Source: GWF2-38-10 sp964527595 | Lineage (GTDB): Bacteria; Babelota; Babeliae; Babelales; RVW-14 | Reading direction: 5' to 3' | DNA length: 64,000 nt | Assembly (NCBI GenBank): GCA_964527595.1 | Contig: CAZGPI010000002.1 | Location: forward strand, 1 to 64,000 | Shown: positions 42,158 to 50,151 of the stretch, in pieces | Position numbering within the stretch: the first letter of the stretch is position 1 | How the letters are laid out: each line of letters opens with the position of its first letter | The notes under the pieces: model-generated | The model's input: the letters and a program-made list of their open reading frames with translations, nothing else | What the model was told of the DNA's origin: nothing | Database searches by the model: none | Position numbers and translations under genes: made by a program

Positions 42158-43146
42158 AGACAGGCCGTTTCCAGCCTGCGCCCTATCGTGGCTACGGCGG
42201 ACAAGCCCTTCTGTGCAGGCTGTCCATTAAAACTAAGTTCCATGATCGTTTGTGATATTTGTTCAACAGTTAATCCAGCCATTGAGAGAAGGTCTTTACG
42301 TGTTCCCGTTGTGTGGAAGTAAAAATCATTTATGCCAAACATTTTAAAAATAATATGATGATCGATTTGTTGACTTATGATTGATGCCACCGCCTCGCCA
42401 AGCCCGCCAATAACACTATGTTCTTCGATGGTAAATAGTGCTTTTAGTGTGCCACTTTTATTAATGAAATAATTGGCATCAAGTGGTTTAATAGTATGAA
42501 CGCTTGCAAGGCCGATAGAAATTCCTTGTTGATTTAAATAGCTACAAACTAAGAATGCAAGGTCGAGCGCATTACTTGAGGCAAGAATGAGCTGATTTTC
42601 ATTTGGTATTATGTCTAAAATTTTACCCAGTGTTACGGGTTCTTTTTCGTTATATTGGACGAGTTCTTCATTATTTGAAAGACGCAGATATGCCGGGCCT
42701 TGATGATTTACAAATTGGGGCATAAGCTGTGCCGCTTCATATTTGCTTCCTGGTGCAATAACGGTCATTTCTGGCAAGGCGCGCATAATAGCTACATCTT
42801 CAACTGCGTGGTGAGATAATCCATATTGGGCATAACTGAATCCGCCGCCAACGCCAACTAATTTAATGGGTAGGTTTTGATAGCAAATATCAATTCGAAT
42901 TTGTTCAAAGCAGCGCATGGTGATAAAAGGGATGGTTGAATAAGCAAACACTTTCTTACCCGTTATAGCGAGGCCTGCGGCGAGGCCAATCATGTTTTGT
43001 TCAGCAATGCCGGCATTGATAAATCGTGTTGGAAATTTTTCTTTAAATTCTTCGACGACAGAGAATCCGACATCACCAACAACTAAATAAATAGTTTCGT
43101 CTTGTTCGGCCGCTTGTGTGAGATATTTAATAAACGTAGTACGCAT
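42154..43146 (-). CDS. Transketolase-like C-terminal subunit
   Basis: 330 residues: pyrimidine-binding (PYR) and C-terminal domains of a split transketolase. Landmarks: FINAGIAEQNMIGLAAGLA with the catalytic glutamate, FAYSTIPFITMRCFEQIRID, GGFSYAQYGLSHHAVED, and C-terminal FTIEEHSVIGGLGEAVAS. The last residues come from the hairpin repeat at 42160-42225. It pairs with the N-subunit gene upstream (TAATG overlap). Located in a CDP-sugar operon, it may transfer a two-carbon ketol unit in sugar biosynthesis rather than serve the pentose pathway (inference). Confidence 0.9.
   Translation of the reverse strand: MRTTFIKYLTQAAEQDETIYLVVGDVGFSVVEEFKEKFPTRFINAGIAEQNMIGLAAGLAITGKKVFAYSTIPFITMRCFEQIRIDICYQNLPIKLVGVGGGFSYAQYGLSHHAVEDVAIMRALPEMTVIAPGSKYEAAQLMPQFVNHQGPAYLRLSNNEELVQYNEKEPVTLGKILDIIPNENQLILASSNALDLAFLVCSYLNQQGISIGLASVHTIKPLDANYFINKSGTLKALFTIEEHSVIGGLGEAVASIISQQIDHHIIFKMFGINDFYFHTTGTRKDLLSMAGLTVEQISQTIMELSFNGQPAQKGLSAVATIGRRLETACL
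42160..42225 (-). repeat. Long-form hairpin repeat at the 3' end of a transketolase subunit gene
   Basis: On the minus strand: GGACAGCCTGCACAG, AAGGGCTTG, then CCGTAGCCACGATAGGGCG, GCAGGCTGG, AAACGG, CCTGTC. It encodes the last 20 or so residues of the transketolase C-subunit (GLSAVATIGRRLETACL). The inner 40 bp is close to 11041-11096. Confidence 0.85.
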
Positions 43147-43988
43147 TATTGCTCCAATTCTTTTTTGGCTTGAACGTACAATTCAGGATTTAATGAACGA
43201 TAATGCCATTCGACTTTATTTTCGGTAAAAGAAAGCCCTTTTCCCTTTATGGTATGGGCGAGAATGACTAATGGCTTTTGACTTTTTTCACGCTGATTAA
43301 CAGCATCTATAATTTGGCAATAATCATGTCCATCGATTTCAATTGTTGAGCAACCAAAGGCGTTAAACATCGTTGAAAGGTTTCCTGTCATTATGTCATC
43401 GGTCTTATCGATTGCTTGTAACTTATTATAATCAACAATAATAGTAAGATTATTAAGATGATAGCGGCTTGCAACCATAAGAGCTTCCCATATGGCGCCT
43501 TCCTGACATTCACCGTCGCCAACAATGACATAAACATGATTAGATTTATGGTCGTTTTTTAGCGCAAGTGCGCAGCCAACACCCATCGACAATCCGTGCC
43601 CAAGAGAGCCAGTACTTGCCTCAATGCCTGGAAATGATCCCTTGGTTGGTTGTCCGCCCAATTTGCTGCCTTTTTTGTTATACGATAAGGCCAACTCTTT
43701 TGACATGCAACCAGCGGTCATGAGTGTAGCGTAAAGGGCTGAAACTGCATGCCCTTTGCTGAGGATAACGTAATCACGATCGACATTCTGGCTTTTTATA
43801 TGTTTGACATTAATTATTTGATGGTATAAAACGGTTAAAATTTCGACGATCGAAAATGCCGATGCCAAATGCGAACATTGCGCCGATGTGAGCATCTCAA
43901 TGATTAAAAGCCTGGTTTCTTTAGCATATTGAGAGAGATGATTAAGGCATTGCGGATTGATTTTGTTGGGCGTTAATGATTGAATCAT
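43146..43988 (-). CDS. Transketolase-like N-terminal subunit
   Basis: 280 residues from ATG 43988, chosen over 44018 because of AAAGGAG just upstream. It is the thiamine-diphosphate (PP) domain: histidine-containing ILSKGHAVSALYATLM, GSLGHGLSMGVGCAL, the TPP/Mg motif VGDGECQEGAIWEAL followed about 25 residues later by VDYNKLQ, and HTIKGKG. The start lies inside the 3' end of the SDR gene (47-bp overlap). Together with the next gene it forms an alpha2beta2-type split transketolase. Confidence 0.9.
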   Translation of the reverse strand: MIQSLTPNKINPQCLNHLSQYAKETRLLIIEMLTSAQCSHLASAFSIVEILTVLYHQIINVKHIKSQNVDRDYVILSKGHAVSALYATLMTAGCMSKELALSYNKKGSKLGGQPTKGSFPGIEASTGSLGHGLSMGVGCALALKNDHKSNHVYVIVGDGECQEGAIWEALMVASRYHLNNLTIIVDYNKLQAIDKTDDIMTGNLSTMFNAFGCSTIEIDGHDYCQIIDAVNQREKSQKPLVILAHTIKGKGLSFTENKVEWHYRSLNPELYVQAKKELEQ

Positions 43989-44937
43989 TAATGATTTCTC
44001 CTTTATGATAAAATTCAAGATGATTTTTAAACCAGGTCAGAGATTTTTTAAGCCCCTTGGCTAGATTATAATGAGGGTGCCAATTAAGAACTTGTTGAGC
44101 AAGTGCATTGTCCGCTTTCCATTGCTTTGGTTCCCATGGGCGTGTTTCTGATGCGTTCCATTGAACAATGATTTTTTTGTCGCTCATCGATTGGGCGGTA
44201 TTGATGACATCTTGGATAGATGACTGAATTCCTGTCCCTGCGTTAAATACAAAATGGGTTCGTGGAAGTTGCTTGGTTATTGCAATATACATATCAACCA
44301 TATCTTCTATATAGATAAAGTCTCTGACATAAGAAGGTGAAGAAAGTTGGATTGGTTTTTCTGCAATTGCATTAACAAGAACCGTTGGAATAAGTCGTGT
44401 TGGTGCTTCATAATCGCCATAAACCGAAAATGGGCGTACGGTATAGATTGGTAATTTATTAGATACTGCCTCTTTAAGGCAGAATTGTGTTGCGGCCGCT
44501 TTGGCAACACCATAGTCACTTACCGGTTCCAAGATGAGGTCTTCTTTCATAGGGCAACTTTTCATGCCATATTCTGATGAGCTTCCGGTATTGATGAAAC
44601 ATTCAAAGCCAACTTCTTTGCAGACATTTACGAGGTTTTTTGTACTGTCAAAATTAACGTAATAAATTGAATCTTGGTCATCTTGTTGAGGCATGCCGCC
44701 ATAAGATGCGAGGTGGAAAATCAATTCAGGCTTGATTGTTTTGACAAGTGTATTAATTTTTTCAAAATTGCTGATGTCTATTTCATGTATGGTTATTTGG
44801 CTAAGGATGTTGGTTAATCGCCAGAGCGGAGAATTTTTTTCAATTACGACATGAATATGATATCCGGATGTAAGTAATTTTCTGATCAAGTTGGCGCCAA
44901 TAAAGCCGGCGCCGCCGGTAACAAGACATATTTTCAT
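43942..44937 (-). CDS. NAD-dependent epimerase/dehydratase (SDR) of CDP-sugar locus
   Basis: 331 residues. Extended SDR: TGGAGFIGANLIRKLL, FHLASYGGMPQQ, NTGSSSEYGMKSC, catalytic YGVAKAAATQFC, RPFSVYGDYE and YVRDFIYIEDMVDM. Unlike GalE or RfbG it has no special signature. In loci with RfbF-RfbG-RfbH the fourth step is a CDP-sugar ketoreductase or epimerase (abequose, paratose or tyvelose branch), and this is the only candidate here. The exact sugar cannot be read from sequence. It overlaps the upstream GT2 gene by 4 bp. Confidence 0.85.
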   Translation of the reverse strand: MKICLVTGGAGFIGANLIRKLLTSGYHIHVVIEKNSPLWRLTNILSQITIHEIDISNFEKINTLVKTIKPELIFHLASYGGMPQQDDQDSIYYVNFDSTKNLVNVCKEVGFECFINTGSSSEYGMKSCPMKEDLILEPVSDYGVAKAAATQFCLKEAVSNKLPIYTVRPFSVYGDYEAPTRLIPTVLVNAIAEKPIQLSSPSYVRDFIYIEDMVDMYIAITKQLPRTHFVFNAGTGIQSSIQDVINTAQSMSDKKIIVQWNASETRPWEPKQWKADNALAQQVLNWHPHYNLAKGLKKSLTWFKNHLEFYHKGEIINDSIINAQQNQSAMP

Positions 44938-45965
44938 AGAGATCCTTCGTTATGGAAAATTGTCGATGCTGGTAAAATTGTGGTTATGGTGGCAGCTTCA
45001 TAAAAAGATGATTGAGGGATAGCTTTTTGAGCGCTGCTTTGTTGCATGATTTCACGAATTACGTAAGGTGGTCTGCCTTTTACTTCTTCAAAAATTTTGA
45101 TGAGGTATTCGCCAAGTGTTGCAAGTGCTAGCAGTTGAATGGTACCGAAAATAAACATGGTCATGAGTAAGGTCGAAAATCCTTTAGGGGCGCCATATTT
45201 AAAGTGCCAATAGAGAAATGTTCCTGCTGCACCGACGGTAACAAATACGGCGGCCATAGCCAGCCGAGATATATACACAAGGGGCTTATAGGAGAAATTT
45301 ACGATGGCTTTTTTTGCCCACATAAAGTTTGCCATGAAACTATTGCTCGATTTTCCGGCCGCGCGTTCTTCTCTTGTGTATTCAATTCCCGTCTGTTTAA
45401 ATCCTGCCCAGGTGCGTAGACCACGAATATAAAGATCTTTTTCTGGTAAATGTTTGAGCACATTAACTACCTTTTTATCAAGCAAGCTAAAGTCACCAGA
45501 ATCAAGTGGAATGTCGAGATAAGAAAGTTGTTTGAAAACGCGGTAGAAGCACTTATAGCCTATTCTTCGCAAAAAACCATTATCTTTACGCTTTTTTGCA
45601 ATTCCATAAAGAACGTCAAAGCCAGCTTCCCATTGAGCGATAAATTGTGGAATTATTTCTGGTGGGTCTTGAAGCGCACCCGACATAATCAGAACTCCGT
45701 CACTTTGCGCAAATCGAAATCCTGCAAGAATGCTTGGTTGATTGGAGCCAAAATTGCGTGACATGAAAATGGCTTTAACGTGAGCATCGCTGGCGATTGT
45801 TTCTTGGAGTATGTTATATGAATCATCGGTGCTCGCGTTATCGATAAAGACGAGTTCGTAGTCATAAGCAGGAAGTGTGTGCATGACTAATGTAACGCGG
45901 TGATGAAGATTTTTTATGTTCTTTTCTTGATTATAACAAGTTGCAATAATTGATATTTTTTTCAC
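44934..45965 (-). CDS. GT2 polyprenyl-phosphate glycosyltransferase (GtrB/ArnC type)
   Basis: 343 residues from a GTG at 45965 with AAGGA upstream. A longer frame starting at ATG 46070 would begin inside rfbG and add 35 residues, much of it read from the hairpin repeat at 45981-46039, so it is rejected. GT2 domain: KISIIATCYNQEKNIKNL, FIDNASTDDSYN, SGALQDPPEII in place of the usual DADLQ, and a charged REERAAGKSS segment. Two transmembrane helices follow near residues 230-300. It is related to the GT2 protein at 27996 (same DPPE and RGL motifs). Confidence 0.88.
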   Translation of the reverse strand: MKKISIIATCYNQEKNIKNLHHRVTLVMHTLPAYDYELVFIDNASTDDSYNILQETIASDAHVKAIFMSRNFGSNQPSILAGFRFAQSDGVLIMSGALQDPPEIIPQFIAQWEAGFDVLYGIAKKRKDNGFLRRIGYKCFYRVFKQLSYLDIPLDSGDFSLLDKKVVNVLKHLPEKDLYIRGLRTWAGFKQTGIEYTREERAAGKSSNSFMANFMWAKKAIVNFSYKPLVYISRLAMAAVFVTVGAAGTFLYWHFKYGAPKGFSTLLMTMFIFGTIQLLALATLGEYLIKIFEEVKGRPPYVIREIMQQSSAQKAIPQSSFYEAATITTILPASTIFHNEGSL

Positions 45966-45975
45966 AAAGCGGTCC

Positions 45976-47052
45976 TTATAGGGAGGTGCAGGAGGGCTTG
46001 CCGGCCATAGCCACCTGGGCGACGGCTGGAACGGCCTGCGGTAGATTATTGATTTTATTTTCTTGAGCAAAATAGTTTTTATACCAAGCTACTGTTTCTT
46101 CAAGCCCTTTGCGAACGCCGTATTTTGCATGCCATCCAAGAACGGTATGTGCTTTTTTTGAGCAAAGATGTTGGGCTGGAATTTCATTGCAGGCCATGTT
46201 TTTGATTATTGGGGTAAGGTGGTTAGCGTTCATGAGATCCAAAATTTCATGCACCATTTCAACAACGGTGAATGGGTGGTCGGTACTGAAGTTGAAACAT
46301 TGGCCGACTATTAACGGATTTTCCATTGCTTGGGCAAGGGTAAGGTAAGCGTCAACCACGTCTTTTACATAAATGTAATCGCGAACAAATTGGCCATTTG
46401 ATCTAATTACAGGGGCTTGGTTATTAAGAATAGCTTTGATGGTTCCAGGTATTATGCGATTAAGGTGAAAATCACCGCCACCAAAAAAATTTCCACATCG
46501 TGTTACGCAAACCGGAAGTTTAAACGTATGGAAATACGATTGAGCTATCAGGTCGGTGCAGCTTTTTGAAACATCATAAGGGTGTTGGCCTTGCAGCGGA
46601 GCATCTTCGGTATAGGGTAATTTTTCTTGTGCTCCATAGGCTTTATCGCTTGAAGCAACAACGATGCGTTTGACCCATGGGCTTAAGCGGCAAGCTTCCA
46701 AAAGGTTCCATGTTCCTTCGATATTTGACCTGAATGTTGAGATCGGTGAGCGATTTGCATAACCGACAATTGCCTGGGCGCCTAAGTGGAAAACTGTTTC
46801 AATATCACTTTCATTCAGAACGCGAGTGAGTAGGTTTTGATCAAGAAGGTCGCCGATAATGACGGATGTTTTTTTATCCAACTGTTGCTGAAAAAATACT
46901 GAATGTGAAATGAGATCACGTATTAAAACAAAAACGTTGGCTTCTTGCTCAATAAGCTCTTGAACAAGCCAGGGGCCTAGTAATCCAGTTGCTCCGGTTA
47001 CTAAAACATTTCTGTTTTTCCAGTATTTTTTTTCATTTGTATAATTTTCCAC
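45976..47052 (-). CDS. rfbG: CDP-glucose 4,6-dehydratase
   Basis: 358 residues from a GTG at 47052 (AAGGA 8 nt upstream; a TTG at 47058 is too close). SDR: VTGATGLLGPWLVQELIE, FHLGAQAIVGYANRSP, ASSDKAYGAQEKLPYTED, catalytic YDVSKSCTDLIAQSY and TRCGNFFGGGDFHLNRIIPG, a segment diagnostic for RfbG. It makes CDP-4-keto-6-deoxyglucose from CDP-glucose. The last 18 or so residues (AVPAVAQVAMAGKPSCTSL) derive from the repeat at 45981-46039. It follows rfbF after 11 bp. Confidence 0.94.
   Translation of the reverse strand: MENYTNEKKYWKNRNVLVTGATGLLGPWLVQELIEQEANVFVLIRDLISHSVFFQQQLDKKTSVIIGDLLDQNLLTRVLNESDIETVFHLGAQAIVGYANRSPISTFRSNIEGTWNLLEACRLSPWVKRIVVASSDKAYGAQEKLPYTEDAPLQGQHPYDVSKSCTDLIAQSYFHTFKLPVCVTRCGNFFGGGDFHLNRIIPGTIKAILNNQAPVIRSNGQFVRDYIYVKDVVDAYLTLAQAMENPLIVGQCFNFSTDHPFTVVEMVHEILDLMNANHLTPIIKNMACNEIPAQHLCSKKAHTVLGWHAKYGVRKGLEETVAWYKNYFAQENKINNLPQAVPAVAQVAMAGKPSCTSL
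45981..46039 (+). repeat. Long-form hairpin repeat at the 3' end of rfbG
   Basis: GGGAGG, TGCAGG, AGGG, 33-nt insert (containing CATAGCCACCTGGGCGACGG), AACGG, CCTGC. It encodes the last residues of RfbG and abuts the ribosome-binding site of the following GT2 gene. Same long form as 39875-39933, opposite orientation. Confidence 0.9.
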
Positions 47053-47063
47053 GAGCAAGTTCC

Positions 47064-47933
47064 TTAGATAATGCTTGAAGTTGTTTTTTCAGCTGGCATT
47101 GAGATACACGATGTGTCAATGGTTGCGGGTGTAAATACATCTTTTTCATCGCCCCATACTTTCCAAGGAGCACCCGTCTTCCAGAGTTCTTCGAGCTTTT
47201 GGTGTTCGCGGATAGTGTCCATGCATTGCCAAAATCCATAATGTTTGTACATCATGAGTTGACTATCTAAGGCAGCTTGTTTAAGCGGTGTTTGCTCAAG
47301 AATGCAGTCTGAACCAACAGAAAGATATTTGAGAAAATCTTTTTGTATAACCATGTAGCCACCATTAATCCATTCATCTTCGATTTTCTTTTTTTCTGAA
47401 AAAGAGACGATGGTATTTCCTGAGACTTCGAGATTTCCAAAGCGTGATTGGAGATTGACGCCGGTAAGTGTTATATGTTTTCCGTGTGATTCATGGAAGT
47501 GAACAAGATCCTTAATGTTGACGTCGGCAACGCCGTCGCCGTAGGTAAGCAAAAAGGTGTTAGTATCAACGTATTTTGCCGCACGTGCAACGCGTCCACC
47601 GGTTAAGCAATCTTGTCCCGTGTCTACTAACGTTATTTCCCATTCTTCATTATTTGCTTGGTGCTCAGAAACAACTCCGGTCTTGGTATTGACGGTAAAA
47701 TTTATATCTTCCATGCGGTAATTAAGAAAATAATTTTTAATTACTTCGCCTTTGTAGCCAAGGCATATGATGAATCGATAAAAGCCATAGGTTGAATAAG
47801 TTTTCATGATGTGCCAGAGAATTGGCTTGCCGCCGATTGGAACCATTGGTTTTGGGCGAAATTCTGTTTCTTCTCGTAGGCGCGTTCCTAGTCCGCCAGC
47901 AAGAATCATTACCGGAATATTACTCTTCTTCAC
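47064..47933 (-). CDS. rfbF: Glucose-1-phosphate cytidylyltransferase
   Basis: 289 residues from a GTG at 47933 with AAGGAGA 8 nt upstream; an upstream in-frame ATG would add 12 residues. Nucleotidyltransferase signature ILAGGLGTRLREETEFRPKP, then MVPIGGKPILWHIM, LTYGDGVADV and the RfbF-typical FWQCMDTIREHQKLEELW. It makes CDP-glucose from CTP and glucose-1-phosphate, the first step of the CDP-dideoxyhexose pathway. First gene of the minus-strand operon, divergent from the reductase at 48063. Confidence 0.95.
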   Translation of the reverse strand: MKKSNIPVMILAGGLGTRLREETEFRPKPMVPIGGKPILWHIMKTYSTYGFYRFIICLGYKGEVIKNYFLNYRMEDINFTVNTKTGVVSEHQANNEEWEITLVDTGQDCLTGGRVARAAKYVDTNTFLLTYGDGVADVNIKDLVHFHESHGKHITLTGVNLQSRFGNLEVSGNTIVSFSEKKKIEDEWINGGYMVIQKDFLKYLSVGSDCILEQTPLKQAALDSQLMMYKHYGFWQCMDTIREHQKLEELWKTGAPWKVWGDEKDVFTPATIDTSCISMPAEKTTSSII

Positions 47934-48062
47934 TACGTATCTCCTTTTGATTTTGAATGAATAATTCACTCAACAGATAAGTTCTCTTATGTTATGTTTC
48001 ATGATGTTACATGTCAAGACTCAATGTCAAAATATTAAGGCTGAGAGAGCATAGGATGAAGT

Positions 48063-48758
48063 ATGGCAGCACCAATAAAAATGCAGGCAACCGTTGCTGA
48101 AATTATTCAGTATTCAGGTGATATATACCAGGTAGTTTTTACACCTGAAAAAAAAATACCAAAATTTAAATCGGGTCAGTTTTTACATTTGGCTCTAGAT
48201 GAATATGACTCATATACTGGTTTGTGGCCAGAGTCGCGGGCATTCTCAATAGCATCATCAAATAAAAGCTCTCAAATAACGATTGTGTACAGTGTTAAGG
48301 GAAGTTTTACCGGACGTATGAAAAATGAGCTCTGTGTTGGGAAGACCGTTTGGTTAAAATTTCCTTATGGTTCATTTGTGATTAATGCATACGACCATAC
48401 TCAAGATGTTGTGTTAGTAGCTGGCGGAACAGGAATTGCTCCATATATTCCATATCTGGAAGAGGAACTTGTGCAGCCAACAGGAAGGCGAATAGTTCTT
48501 GTTTATGGTATTCGTGGTGATCACTGTTTCTTGTTTGAAGAGTTAGTGAAAACACGTTGCCAATGGTTGCCTAAATTTGAGCTTGTGTTGTTTAATGCGC
48601 AAGCGATTGATTTTTCTGTGGTTATTAATAAGGCAGAGGCGTTACATGATCCACATTATTTCATATCAGGTCCGCAAGGCATGATAACGTCGTTGCGTAG
48701 CTTTTTGGCGTCTGAGTGTGTAAGTCAAGATAGGGTTCATGTTGACGATTGGGATTAG
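48063..48758 (+). CDS. FNR-type flavin reductase, probable E3 component for RfbH
   Basis: 231 residues. Ferredoxin-NADP reductase fold: FAD-binding ESRAFSIASS (R-x-F-S), the PYGSF segment, NAD-binding VVLVAGGTGIAPYIPYLE and C-terminal YFISGPQGMI. It lies directly before rfbH on the same strand. In Yersinia and Salmonella the E3 reductase (AscD/RfbI) also has a plant-type [2Fe-2S] ferredoxin domain; here that domain and its cysteine motif are absent, so electrons must reach RfbH directly or through a separate ferredoxin. A toluene- or phenol-reductase-like role is an alternative. Confidence 0.82.
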   Translation: MAAPIKMQATVAEIIQYSGDIYQVVFTPEKKIPKFKSGQFLHLALDEYDSYTGLWPESRAFSIASSNKSSQITIVYSVKGSFTGRMKNELCVGKTVWLKFPYGSFVINAYDHTQDVVLVAGGTGIAPYIPYLEEELVQPTGRRIVLVYGIRGDHCFLFEELVKTRCQWLPKFELVLFNAQAIDFSVVINKAEALHDPHYFISGPQGMITSLRSFLASECVSQDRVHVDDWD

Positions 48759-48789
48759 TTTTTTTAGGTAAGTATTGAGGAGTAATGAA

Positions 48790-50148
48790 ATGATTAATGA
48801 AGAAAAAGAATTAAGAAAACAAATTAAAGATTTAGTTAAGCAATATCATCAGTGTCGGTTTGGCTCTGGCGAAGGTGCCGTAACCTCGGTTCGTTACGCG
48901 GGAAGAGTTTTTGATGACGCTGAAATGGTTTCGCTTGTTGATGCATCGCTTGATTTTTGGCTAACAGCTGGAAGATTTACCGAAGAATTTGAATCGAGTC
49001 TGGCTGCTTTTTTGGATGTTGAATCGGCCTTATTAGTTAATTCTGGATCGTCGGCAAATCTACTTGCCATGAGTGCATTAACCTCGCCTTTGCTTGGGAG
49101 CAGAAAGTTGAATCCTGGCGACGAGGTTATAACCGTGGCGGCTGGTTTTCCAACAACCGTCAATCCAATAATTCAAAACAATCTTATTCCTGTTTTTGTC
49201 GATGTTGACCTTGGGACTTATAACACGACGTTGGAACGTATACAAAAAGCGCTTTCACCAAAAACTAAAGCAATTTTCTTAGCCCATACCCTGGGTAATC
49301 CATATGACCTTGAAGGTATAATAAAAATTGCTCAGGAAAATAATCTTTTTTTCATAGAAGATTGTTGTGATGCTCTTGGTTCAACGTTTAATGGAAAAAT
49401 GCTTGGATCATTTGGCCATATTGCAACCTTTTCCTTTTATCCAGCACATCATATTACGATGGGCGAGGGTGGCGCTGTAGCGACGAGTGATGATGTGCTT
49501 GCTCGAGCATTAATGTCGTTACGAGATTGGGGGCGCGATTGCTATTGTAATGGTGGTGAGAATGATACCTGCGGCCGGCGCTTTACCGGACAATATGGAA
49601 CATTACCGTTAGGGTACGATCACAAATACGTTTATTCGCATATTGGGTACAATTTAAAAGCAACCGACATGCAAGCGGCTATTGGTGTTGAGCAACTGAA
49701 AAAATTACCAAAATTTTGCCAACGACGAAAAGAAAATTTTAAACTTTGGTCAAAAGGCTTTGAAAAATTTTCTGAATACTTTATTCTGCCTTGGGCAATC
49801 GCTGGTTCAGATCCTGCTTGGTTTGCTTTTCCGCTTTCGATTAAAGATGATGCTGGTTTTACGCGTACCGATTTGACAAGGTATTTAGCGAGTAAGAAAA
49901 TAGAAACACGAAATCTTTTTGCTGGTAATATTGTTCGCCAACCGGCTTATGCAGACGTTGATTATCGTATCGCTGAACCATTAGTTAATACAGATTTTAT
50001 CATGAATAATACTTTTTTCTTGGGAACATATCCCGGGCTTTCTGAGCCGCAAATAAACTATGTTTTAAGCCAGATTCAGGAATTTATTGAGCAACGAAGT
50101 GTTCAAACAAAGGAGCATTCGACATTGTGTGGCCGCTGCACATTATAG
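48790..50148 (+). CDS. rfbH: CDP-4-keto-6-deoxyglucose 3-dehydrase (E1)
   Basis: 452 residues from ATG 48790 (GAGGAG upstream; a TTG at 48775 is rejected). PMP-dependent, iron-sulfur enzyme that removes the C3 hydroxyl. Diagnostic features are all present: the PLP lysine is replaced by histidine (H220) in YPAHHITMGEGG, and the [2Fe-2S] ligands follow the family spacing C193-x57-C251-x-C253-x7-C261. Other landmarks: NSGSSANLLAMSAL and RDWGRDCYCNGG. It acts with the FNR-type reductase encoded upstream. Its presence next to rfbF and rfbG shows that a 3,6-dideoxyhexose is made. Confidence 0.97.
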   Translation: MINEEKELRKQIKDLVKQYHQCRFGSGEGAVTSVRYAGRVFDDAEMVSLVDASLDFWLTAGRFTEEFESSLAAFLDVESALLVNSGSSANLLAMSALTSPLLGSRKLNPGDEVITVAAGFPTTVNPIIQNNLIPVFVDVDLGTYNTTLERIQKALSPKTKAIFLAHTLGNPYDLEGIIKIAQENNLFFIEDCCDALGSTFNGKMLGSFGHIATFSFYPAHHITMGEGGAVATSDDVLARALMSLRDWGRDCYCNGGENDTCGRRFTGQYGTLPLGYDHKYVYSHIGYNLKATDMQAAIGVEQLKKLPKFCQRRKENFKLWSKGFEKFSEYFILPWAIAGSDPAWFAFPLSIKDDAGFTRTDLTRYLASKKIETRNLFAGNIVRQPAYADVDYRIAEPLVNTDFIMNNTFFLGTYPGLSEPQINYVLSQIQEFIEQRSVQTKEHSTLCGRCTL

Positions 50149-50151
50149 GTG

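Noticed and set aside
42154..43988. Split transketolase as a pyruvate dehydrogenase E1 or DXP synthase pair
   Set aside because: Segment order and motifs (SKGHAVSALYA, SLGHGLSMGVG, VGDGECQEG) fit transketolase halves better; no lipoyl or E2 gene lies nearby.
45966..46070. Longer N-terminus for the GT2 gene at 44934, starting at ATG 46070
   Set aside because: The extra 35 residues are mostly the hairpin repeat read in another frame and overlap rfbG; a GTG at 45965 with AAGGA upstream precedes the GT2 motif directly.
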